From: Corbicula japonica
Taxonomy: Eukaryota; Mollusca; Bivalvia; Venerida; Cyrenidae
Reading direction: 5' to 3'
DNA: 64,000 bases
Assembly (NCBI GenBank): GCA_038501625.1
Contig: JAZAYU010000116.1
Location: 558,001 to 622,000, forward strand
A program made the position numbers and the translations under genes. Shown here in pieces: positions 46,021-58,000 of the stretch. Below the pieces are notes generated by a model. The model did not search any database. It was not told the DNA's origin and saw nothing but the letters and a program-made list of their open reading frames with translations. Position 1 is the stretch's first letter. Each line of letters opens with the position of its first letter.

Positions 46021-49000
46021 ATGGCTTCAGGGAGAGCTGAGTAAGTCTCAATAACTGACATAAACTTTATTTTTAAATTTTAGAACCATAAATAAAAAAA
46101 ACACATATGCATATGTGGTATTGTTTTGTTATATTGTCCACAGGTGCTTGGAAGACGGACCCCGTTTTCTCCAACTGGCCGCCCCCCCCCCAAAAAAAAG
46201 GGTCTACACAGGGTCTATACTACATAAACTCATCTTTTTTGTTTTGTTTTGATAGATTGGGATCGATATCAGTCTATCCATACCGAATTTACTATCAAAT
46301 ACCAAGTTCTCTGAAAATTCGAGTCCCGACTATATACGAATTGAAGGGTTATTCGTATATAGTCGGGACTCGAATTTTCAGAGAACTTGGTAAATATGCA
46401 CTTTGGTCCATAACTTATAAACTACTTGAGATATCAACTTGAAACTTGGAATATATATTCACCATCAAATTCTACATCATTACCAACAAGACCCATAACT
46501 CTGCTGGAGAAAACGGGGTCTGTCTTCCAAGCACCTATGATAATGTCCATGAAATTCAGAGTTCTCATGCAAACGGTTTTTCTATTGTTTTAGTATGTGC
46601 TTGGTAATTAGAACAACACGAATTTGACTAAACTGAGCCTGCAAACGTTAGTACATCCTTAGATAAATACATTTCTTCACTAAAACTAGATGGCAACTAG
46701 TATTTTCCCCAAAGGAAGTGTTGGCTGCGGTCAAGGAGACTATACGGGTAGGACTGTCTCCTCAACAGGCTCCGGTCAAGGAGACTATATTTTCTCCTTG
46801 ACCTGCTCCTTATAGGATTATAATTTTCCTTTTCATTAACATCGCTGTTTAATATTGACTTTTTGGAAATTAATATCTAAACAAAGGAAGTCGGTTTATT
46901 CCATACAATCGGTCAGGGGATACGCATACGTATAACGACAAAGCAGTTATACGTAAAATTAATCATATTTTAAAATGTTTATTGAAATCAACAAACTTCT
47001 CAGTAGAAAGCTACAGTATATGTTAAAATATACAAAGTGACCCCATAATAATTTCATTTTATGTTACCATATCAATTTTCTCAGTTAAAATTGGGATTAC
47101 GGCATTAGCCTCGTGTCAGTATCACCACATGTCAGTGATATGTTAAAAAAAATATGTGTTTTGATTTCAGAAATAGATTGTATTATATATTCAAGAAATT
47201 GATAAAATTTTGGCCTGCAAATGGCTATTTTAAAAGTCATGAGTGGTCCCAGCGATGCATATGACAAAATTTTAGAAGGTACATACCTCATCTGGGTTTT
47301 TTTTTCAATCGCCGTACAATTTGAATTTCATGCCCCCGTGTATACAACTGTAAGTTAACTCGCTAAACTTAATATCCTCATAAATTTTTTCTTAGGTGTG
47401 TGTGCTTTGGCTGCAGCAACTGGTCTCGTCTTTTGTAAAACTGCACATTTTCTTGTTTTTGGTATTTCAAAATTTGACTTTTAAAATGTCAAATGTTTCT
47501 CCAATTTGAAAGTTATAGACATTTTGAAAACTAGTTAATGCATATTCTCTGGGTCTCCTCGACCGGGCCCGGTCGAGGAGACACTTCCTTCCCCAAAATT
47601 CAATTTTGAAATTTTAGCCAGTTTTTGCCATTTGCAATGTTAGTGCCCCTGTAAGAAAATTAATAGTCTACTGAATGACCAGCACTAAAAGCTGATGATC
47701 TTGAATTGGTTTGAATTACATAGATACCAGTAACTCTATACATCCCAACACTCACCATTTAATAATCTTTCAGTCCAATAGGAGGCATTGCCTTTGTTAA
47801 TGTTGTCAGGATTATCCTGGTCATACCTATTACCATATGTGGCCCAAAATGTGCACCATTGCACATACATTTTAATTTGTGACCTACTATTACTGTACTA
47901 CATTGTATTACTCTTTGGTCACTCTGGTGACCTCTGGTAACCATCCCATATTCCTCAGTGTTTCATGATTTTATAATGTGTATTTTATAAATCCATCTTT
48001 AAAACAAAGACAATCACCTTTTATGAACATAATTAAAACTAACCATTATCTTTAGAAAACTGAAGAAATCTTCTGAAAATTCACAATCTTTTATAATAAA
48101 AATCGATCTTGCAATGAACCAGCGTATCAGCCGTTCGATTGTCATAGTATACGTATTACCGCAATCAGGATACTGAAACAGCAATCAGGTCATATATAAT
48201 CAGTTGTTGCAAGAAAAAGGTACAGCATTGACAAATATATAAGTAAATGTCAGGATTTAATCTGTAATTTATCATATGCAAATGGACAAAAAGTCTTGTC
48301 CAGTCTACAAAAACTACAACATGAATATCTTTTTTGTTTTTATTGCATGCTCATAAGTTTGGTATCAGTTTAAAGAGGACATTAATAAGCATTGTGACAC
48401 CAATCGATATTCAGAAACTGGTTTAAAATACAGGAGATATAGAGTAGGCAAAATTTCGAGGTTGTAATTTCACGTGTTTAAAAGATCGTATGGAAAACTA
48501 TTAACAGACAAGAATGTGTTCATAAGTATATCACTGAATTTTTAATAACAAAATTGATTTTCTTTGTATATTTATATACTTAAATGTTGCTTGCAGACCT
48601 GCATTCTGCCGTGGCAGTCATACATTGGTTGTTCCTATGGTGATGTTTAAGCAGAACAGAGACCGTCTGTGTGAACGACTCAGAAAGAACGAAAAGGTGC
48701 CGAAGGGGGCCATAGTACTGCTGCAAGGTGGTGAAGCCGACACAAGAAATTGCACAGACCACGAACCACTCTTCCGACAGGTAAACACTTATCTATACAT
48801 TTTGTAATGTAAAATAAATTTGTTTTGTATATTATATTTATTTTCCAAAAAGAGACTGTTTCCTAGGGACATAATGTCAGGGCTTTTCATCCGTAAATTG
48901 GGAAGAGGCCCTGGCCTTCCAATTGGGAAATTTATGCGGATAATTGTTTATTTTGGGAAAACAAAATTAATTGAAAGATGGGTTCTAGTTCATAAAATTG

Positions 49001-52000
49001 AATAGTAATAGGTATTTTTGACTTAAATCTAATTTTTTAAGCACTTCATTTTTCATACTTCAATGTTCAAACACCCCTCAGAGGAGTTTTAACCATTTTT
49101 GGACATCTTACCTAGCATTTCGGGAAGAATTTCTGCCACAATTGGGAAAAAAATACTATATTTTTAGCTCGCCTATTCGAAGAATAGGTGAGCTATCCTA
49201 CTCACCCCGGTGTCGGCGTCGGCGTTCCAGTCAGCGTCCATTAAACAAAAAATGTACTTTGGTCCATAACTTGAAAACTACTTATGATATCACCTTGAAA
49301 CTTGGAATATATATTCACCATCAAATTCTACATCACTACCAACAACACCCATAACTCTGCTACAAATATTTTTCAAGTTATGCCCCTTTTTCACTTATGC
49401 AATTGTCCCATAATTTTGAAACAACAGGAGATATTACTTTGAAACTTGGAATATGTGTTTGCCATTATTTTCTAAATCATTATCAACAAGATCCATAACT
49501 CTATTACAATTACTCTACAAGTTATGCCCCTTTTTCCACTGTTCCTTTTTATACGCCCGTTTGAAAAAGGGGACGTATTATGGGAACACCTGCGGCGGGC
49601 GGGCGGTTGGCAGGCGGGCGGGTTGGCAGGCGGGCGGCGTCCACAGGGTTTCCGCTCTCTAAGTCAAAGAGTTTTCATCCGGTCTTTATCAAACTTGGTG
49701 AATATGTTGGTGGGCATTATATCTCGACCAAGTTCTATAACCAGCTAAATCCCCCCAGGCACTCCTGAATTATGGCCCTTGAATTGTCCAAAATTTGGGT
49801 TTCGGCTCTCTAAGTCAAAGAGTTTTTGTCCGGTCTTTATCAAACTTGGTGAATATGTTGGTGGGCATAATATCTGGACCAAGTTCTATAACCAGCCAAA
49901 TCCCCCCATGCACTCCTGAATAATGGCCCTTGAATTGTCCAAAATTACTGTTTCCGCTCTCTAAGTCAAAGAGTTTTCATCAGGTCTTTATCAAACTTGG
50001 TGAATATGTTGGTGGGCATAATATCTCGACCAAGTTCTATAACCAGCCAAATCCCCCCATGCACTCCTGAATTATGGCCCTTGAATTGTCCAAAATAAGG
50101 GTTTACGTTCTCTAAGTCAAAGAGTTTTCATCCGGTCTTTATCAAACTTGGTGAATATGTTGGTGGGCATAATATCTCGACCAAGTTCTATAACCAGCCA
50201 AATCCCCCCAGGCACTCCTGAATTATGGCCCTTGAATTGTCCAAAATTACTGTTTCCGCTCTCTAAGTCAGACAGTTTTCGTCCGGTCTTTATCAAACTT
50301 GGTGAATATGTTGGTGGGCATAATATCTTGACCAAGTTCTATAACCTGCCAAATCCCCCCAGGCACTCCTGAATTATGGCCCTTGAATTGTCCAAAAGCT
50401 GAATTAGCGGTATCTGCTCTCCAAGTCGAATAATTTTCATCGGATCGTTACGCAACTTTGATGATCAGCATTTTGAGGGGCGTATTTTGTGTCAGTTTGG
50501 CACTCTTGTTTCACTCATATTTTCACTGAAGTGCACTTCATAAATAACTTTGCAAATACTTAAGGTATCAACTTCAAACTTCCATTATATTTTCATTTCA
50601 CTTCTTTTTCTGTAACATTACTGAAGCGATTGATATTGAACTTAAAGTAAACGTCTCTAATAAAATATTACTAACAATTTTTCTAACAAATCCAGAAATA
50701 TTTCATAGTTATTCCCCTATTCAGTTTAATGTTTATGGTACATTAAGGAACTATTTGAAATTTTCTGTTATTTGAAATGAATTTCTCCCTAACCATTCAC
50801 TTGTTAATACTTTTCCTGGTTGCACATGAATGTATGGGGATAGTTGGTATTGTTTTAATCTTCAAATTGCATTTGTTTCAAATGATTCGAATAGTCGAGC
50901 GCGCTGTCTCCTCTGACAGCTCTTGTTGGATTGGGAAGAGGCCTATAAGGCCTCTGTTATATAAGGATGAAAGCCCTGAATTTTATGGATTTTGAAAAAA
51001 ACAACTAATGTGTACCTTGTGTGTTGGACATCATAAAACCATACATACCATCATATCATAGTGTATTTCACAGAAACGGTTTTTGTGCTTCAAGGGGCAC
51101 ATGATATCTTAAGGAGATAAAAAACATATATAATAAATTTGTCACAAATAGTTCCAGTCAAATAAATGCTTACCCACAATTTTCCAAATATAATTTGTAG
51201 GGAATTGTAATTCAAAGCCAACAAGCTATTAGACAGTTAGTTTTTATTACTAAATGAAATTATTATTTGTTATATAAAGGAGTCATTTTTTCATTGGATG
51301 TTTGGAGTGGAGGAGCCAGACTTCTATGGAGCTTTAGAGGTGGACACTGGAAAAGCTATCTTGTTCCCTCCCAAGCTACCTGAGGCATATGCTGTATGGA
51401 TGGGAAAGTATGCATTCTGTTATACGTACATAATAGTTTCCTATGTTTTAAGATGTGTCTCTTGTAGTAAGCTGTTTGTATGTCACATAAGCATTCATTT
51501 TATGCACCTTTTATTTCACTTTTGACCTTAAATCTTGTGAATATTGCTTTTAGTTCTGGTTGAAATTGTGCTCCAAATCTTTCATAGAAAATATAAATCT
51601 GCACTGCTTCTTTGCCAGATGGTGTCCAAATTGCATCCTTGTTGATCCTTTCTTAACAACCCACAGAAGAAATAAAATGTATGTTCTTCTTCCTTGTTAG
51701 CATTTAAAGGTCATGTATATGTTTTACATGGCATTCGTACATTTACCAGGCATTTGACAAGTTTTTACCTTCCCACTTCATTACAGGTGGTGAAAGTCTG
51801 TGAGTTCCATTTGAAATGTCAGTATCCACAAAATGTCTGTCACCATGTAATACTGTCCTTCATCATCTGTCCACTGACAAAGTCAATGTCAAGAGACTAG
51901 AACGCAAGTCACCCAGAATACATGTTAATTTGAGCAAACCACAATGGCAGTTTGCAAAACCTACAATTAAATATAGTTGTAGTTTTGAGCATTGTTCTAA

Positions 52001-55000
52001 TTAATGTTCAATGTTTTATTTGTTTTAAATTTGTACAGGTTGTTGACTGAAAGTGACTATAAAACCAGATATGAAGTAGATGAGGTCCATTTTCAAACAG
52101 AGGTATATTGGATTTCATTGATGTTTTCTTAACTTTGGATGTGTTTTAATCACTGTGGGGAATCACATGATCAAAATAATCTCTAAGCTATAGGGAAATT
52201 TTGAATTTTGTGAAGTTTTCATTTCTGAGTTGCACAAATAGAATTTATAAATGTACTATCATATGACCACAGACTATATGTTTTATACTACAACTGCTAA
52301 CAAGTGTTTTGTTTAGAATTTTACCAGATTACCTCTGCAGTGCTATGTTTTATAGTGCTTGGGTGTTCTGAATTATGAGGAAAAGGTCATGAGAGAAATA
52401 TTGTCAGTATAATTATACCTTCCAGTAGGCATATGATAGGCTACATAATAAAGCTTCACACAAACCATGGACAAAATATACTTCATTTTTTAATTGTTTT
52501 ACATTTGTTTAGAGATTATTTTATCATGTGATTCCCCATAGTGTTAATAGATGCACATTAACTAATTTATCCTGATGATGAGCCTAGGGTTCATGTATAC
52601 ACCTGCCAAATGCATTTTTAATCTTTAAAACAAGTAACTACTATCAAAAAAAATAAATTATACCTAAAATAATTATTTAACCCTTTCTTCCATAAATACA
52701 CATTTTTATGCATGTGTGCCGGCAGATCAGAATCTGCACTGGTCACATTTTTATTTGGAAATAACCTTACAAATAAAAAAACGAACATCGCTGATCCTGA
52801 TCAGATGGCACGGGATGTACTGGCTGATCTGGATCTACACTGTTCGCCCACGCAATAAAGGTGTTTCTATGGAGGAAAGGATTAAAAAAACTGCAGTGAT
52901 TTCAAATGAATCTTTCATGCTATCTCTCCTGGCAGCTCTTGTTGACTTAGATTTTTTATGTTGCCTTAACTTATTGGTATAAATGACACTAGGCAGTTAC
53001 ATAAAGATTTTATAATTTTACACTTTCGTTAATTATAATACTTATTATTTTTCCAAAATTAATTTTATAACTTAGAATATATTGTGAATATCAGACTGAC
53101 TGCAATTAAATATAGGAATTGACTTCATGGATTTTATAATTGTTCACTGACATTAATTATTAGCAAGCTCTTTCTAACTCTTCCAATAATATCCTTTACA
53201 TCGTAAAGTATATTACACAGTGATTGATTCTACTAGCACACTGAAAAAAAGTTTCCTCTTTCATCATTGTTTTGTACATATTATTTCTGTCTTCACTTGG
53301 ATGTTTAGCAATAGTTGTTGTACTTCTGTTGTACTTTTCAATGATAAGATTGAAATTGTGGAGCTAGCTGTCTCCTCTGACAGCTCTTGTTTAACTTCCT
53401 GCTTCCTGATTGGTTGCTAATTTACTTTTCAGATCAGCAAAGTGCTTACAGGAAGGTCACCTTCTGTTCTCCTTACACTGGTGAGTCTGCCCTTTAGTAA
53501 ACCATTGACCTAAATCGTCAAGAATATTTGCAAGCATTGTAAGCTCAGATCAGCCTGTCCATCCATGTACATTCTGACCAGTCTACAGTTGTTTTCTCAG
53601 TCAATAAATTCATGCAAATCACCCCCATTAAAAGTTCATGGAATGGTCTATATTCAAAGAAAAGCAAGTCCGTCTGGAAACGTTTTCCTGTCAAAACACT
53701 AATTTTCTTTCATTGTCAATTTGTTTGTATTAAAATAAATTACTTCATAACCTAAAAATTAACCATTACAAGGAATTGTGATGACTAATGTGTCACATGT
53801 GCAAACCAGTGAAGTGCCAGATTTGCCTGATCATCATTGAAGTCTGATCTTGGTGAACAGTTTATTATATTTTTGCTGAACATCCATCATGTTGTCCATG
53901 TGAATGATGAATGATTAGCTCAAATTCAAAGCCTTTTACCATGCGATATGGCTGTCACAGATGTGTTCGGTGTAGATCCTGATTAGTGGGCACATCATTA
54001 AAGGCCATTTTCTACACTGTTTGCTTTTTGATTTGTTAGGTTAATCCTAACCAAGAAGTGAATAGTGTAGATTCTGATCAGAAGGCACGGGTGAATATAG
54101 GTTAATTAAGTTATTTAAATACTTATTCTAGGATCAGTATTCAGAACTGTAATACTAATAAAATTGCAAAATTATTTTTACAATAAATATATTATTGTAT
54201 GATCGAAATAAACTATTAAAGACTCTACTGTCTTAATTTTACAGAGGGGTTTAAACACTGACAGTGGAAAGTACAGCCGTGAAGCAGCCTTTGATGGAAT
54301 AAGTCAGTAAGTTACCTTGCATTAAAATAGAATTGTTGCTGAGCCGGCATGATATAAGTGGAATTTGTATTAGCTGCACCTATTTAAAATGAAAATTTTC
54401 AGTAAGATTATCTTTCTTTATGAAAATATAAACATTATTTATGTTCCCCTTGGGAGGTTATGACTTGTATTGCTTTGCAGTTGTCCTTGTGTCTTAATGT
54501 CAGTTCAGATTTAGTTCACACTCGCTTGCTTAAGTTCACATATTTCTATTCCCTTCTTAACCCAAAACTTTCAGGCAAACATTTTTATTTATTCCATTGA
54601 TTTTCATTCATCACATAAAATAATTTCTAGAAATCTAACAGTAAATTTATTATCAAAGTTGACTCTCAGGGTCAGTTGAATCAATCTGTTTCTGTTTGTT
54701 TAACTTAGAAAAAGGCAGGTTGGCTACAATTAGTAAATGACCAATTTTTGCTTGGGGCTTACTGGGTATGTCTAGAAATCAGGGCCAAAGTTCATAAAAC
54801 TAAGATTGGAGACAAGTTGCCATTTCAGCCAATCATATGCTTGAGATTTGAGAATCCAGATTTAGTTTTATTATCTTGGGTACAGTAGAAAAATGAGCCT
54901 TCTTACTGTCTCAGATATGTGCTGAAATAAATATTTACAAATTAATTTTACATTTAGAGACATTTATTTTCTCTCAGTAAAAGCTACCATATACATGTTA

Positions 55001-58000
55001 TTGTATTTAGCTGTTGTTTGTTACAGATTCACTGTGGACAATGAACTACTACATCCAGAAATATCCGAATGGTATGCTGTATTCTTTGTTCTTTTCATTA
55101 TAGTTAATGTTTTAAAGATAAAAGTATTCATATTCTACTGTTATATATTAAAAAGAAGTGGAGTAAAGTTAACCTCCTGTCTGTTGACTGTGTTTAAGCT
55201 TTAAGTGACACTTACCTGATACAAGAAAACATTTGCTCCATACAGTTTATACTAATCATTTATTGTCTTACATTTTTTTTATCATTTTTTAACATTTTCA
55301 TAAATGTTGCCTAGTTTTAGGTAAATAAATGTTGTACAGTACAATTGACACCAGAGTTTGTTGGTTGTGTTACAGTCGTGTTTTCAAGTCAGACCTGGAG
55401 CTAGAGGTGCTGAGATACACCAACAGAATCAGTAGTGAGGCCCACAAAGAGGTCAGTACACACCATGGTGAACAATCATTGATTTAAGCATATAGAGGCC
55501 CACTACGAGTCCCACCATGATCTACTATTATTTATATCAAAGCATAGTGCGGTCCACAATGAGGTCGGTAAACACCATGGACTACAAGCATTAATATAAA
55601 AGCATAGTGAGGCTCACAACAGATGTCAGTACACACCATGGTCTACAAAGATTGGTATATAAGCATAGTGAGGCTCACAACAGATGTCAGTACACACCAT
55701 AGTCTACAAGCATTAATATAAAAGCATAGTGAGGCTCACAACAGATGTCAGTACACACCATGGTCTACAAAGATTGGTATATAAGCATAGTGAGGCTCAC
55801 AACAGATGTCAGTACACACCATGGTCTACAAAGATTGGTATAAAAGCATAGTGAGGACAACAGATGTCAGTACACACCATAGTCTACAAAGATTGGTATA
55901 TAAGCATAGTGAGGACAACAGATGTCAGTACACACCATAGTCTACAAAGATTGGTATATAAGCATAGTGAGGACTACAGATGTCAGTACACACCATAGTC
56001 TACAAAGATTGGTATATAAGCATAGTGAGGACAACAGATGTCAGTACACACCATAGTCTACAAAGATTGGTATATAAGCATAGTGAGGACAACAGATGTC
56101 AGTACACACCATAGTCTACAAAGATTGGTATATAAGCATAGTGAGGACTACAGATGTCAGTACACAAAGAGAATCTATCATTGGTATTCGGCGAAGATCA
56201 AGGTATCTCAACCCGAGGGTAATGCTTTCCAGACGGAAACGAGGCTGTGCCGAGTTTCCGTCTGGAAAGCATTGCCCGAGGGTTGGGATACCGCGATCTT
56301 CGCCGAATACCAATGATTGATTATTTTTCTCACTTACTTCTTGAAGATTTAAACAAAGTTCTTTAAAATTAAAAAAAAACAACGCGATTTTAGAGAACTA
56401 TTTCTTTTGCGTAACTTCCTGTAGGAACGGTAAATCAGCCACGAATACAAAGTCCTGTCAACGTTCATCAACCCTAACATGTAGGCCTTCAACAATATCG
56501 TTACAAATAAAAGAAAGGAAAAGAATCGTGTTTTCATTGAATGAAAACAGCTGGTTTATCCTTTGAAAACGGATCTGCGATTTTAAAGGTTATTCGCGAT
56601 TTCGTCACAATTCAAAATTCAAAAAAATTGAATTGTACATACCAGTTGAAATATCCCGATTAAACAGCAGTATATTTTCTATTTTATTCTCCATTCACTT
56701 TCTTCATAGATCCTGATGTTTAACGAAGCTCGCAACAGCGGTATAAGAATGAAACACTCTAAAAAAATCAGCATTTTCAGACTCATACCACGATAAACAC
56801 TTCCAAGTTCCAGCGTTGAGAATTTAGCAACCTCCGAGTGGATACTTTCCAAATGATTTTTGAAATAAATCCTGATAAAACAAAATCAACAGCTTGCTCT
56901 GTTTGAAAAAGTAAACATTCGTTTAATTACGTCACATAATAAACTTAAATGACGTAGTTATAAGCATCATGACGTTGGCTAAATCAATAATGAAAGTGCT
57001 CAATTAATACGGTGCGCAATAATACGAAAGTACGCGAGCACGCGGAGTGTTAGATAAGGCCATGCGAGATAAGGAAATCTCACACGGCTAAAAATAGAGA
57101 TTTTTCTGTCTAGTAAGTGAGAAAATATGGTCTACAATGGTTTGTATATAAGCATAGTGAGGACAACAGATGTCAGTACACAATATGGTCTACAATGGTT
57201 TGTATATAAGCATAGTGAGGACTACAGATGTCAGTACACAATATGGTCTACAATGGTTTGTATATAAGCAAAGTGAGGACAACAGATGTCAGTACACAAT
57301 ATGGTCTACAATGGTTTGTATATAAGCATAGTGAGGACTACAGAGGTCAGTACACACCTGGTCTACAAAGATTGGTACATAAGCTTAGTGCAACTAAGGT
57401 CAGTACACACCATGGTCTACAAAGATTGGTATATAAGTGTAGTAAGGACAACAGTGGTCAGCACTGCTGCTGATGTTGATAATATGGTAACATAATCACT
57501 CCACTAATAATTTTATAACCAGTTATGAACTAAAGAGCAACCTAAATGATCTGACCCCTAAAAGAGACCAATTGCTAATAAGACCACTTGATGCAGACCC
57601 AAAAGTGGTCTTAATGGTGGAGCTTAACTGTATATAGCAAAGCATTGTTTACTAGAACTGAGGCAAGCCTTTATTCTGAGATTTTGTTTGGTATGGCTTT
57701 GCTTACGGTGCATTCCCAAACACTAAAGTTGTCGGCTAATTGTAGAAGTAACATTAGCCTAGACAATATTGCTTTAAAAGTGTTCAACAAATTGTGAAAT
57801 GAATGAGACTAATATTACATCAAGGTTAATTACTTTATCTGATAAGATAGCAGGTGAACACCAACACTTGTGACTATAAACACTGATGTAAAGATTATTT
57901 CTGAAATTGATATCAAGGTTTTTTGAAGTAAACACGGACAGTTTTCATACTTCCCTATCTGGATAGTGAAACAAACAGAACACTCAAACTTATCTATGTT

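Larger units (their letters stand above)
48878..50978. mobile_element. Outer hAT-like element in PEPD intron 2
   Basis: The left end CAGGGCTTTTCATCC (48878) and right end GGATGAAAGCCCTG (ending 50978) are inverted. AATTGGGAAGAGGCC near the left is matched by GATTGGGAAGAGGCC on the right. The element has been split by the Helentron-like element at 49166-50927. An 8 bp duplication is not clear. Confidence 0.6.
55452..57476 (+). repeat. 58 bp minisatellite derived from PEPD exon 8 end and its donor
   Basis: About 16 copies in PEPD intron 8, starting at the exon 8 splice site. The last 20 nt of exon 8 and the donor (AGTGAGGCCCACAAAGAG then GTCAGTACACACC) reappear in each unit as AGTGAGG..ACA.CAGAT followed by GTCAGTACACA. 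The GTCAG words at 55866, 55924, 55982, 56040, 56098 and 56156, and again at 57172, 57230, 57288 and 57346, are exactly 58 bp apart; early copies are 60-61 bp. The array is split by unrelated sequence at about 56166-57125. Confidence 0.85.

Noticed and set aside
49453..50372. Several ORFs with [18 protein letters not shown] peptide
   Set aside because: 151 bp units of HINE family D read in different frames.
56038..57495. Repetitive ORFs containing [19 protein letters not shown] peptide
   Set aside because: Translation of the 58 bp minisatellite in PEPD intron 8.
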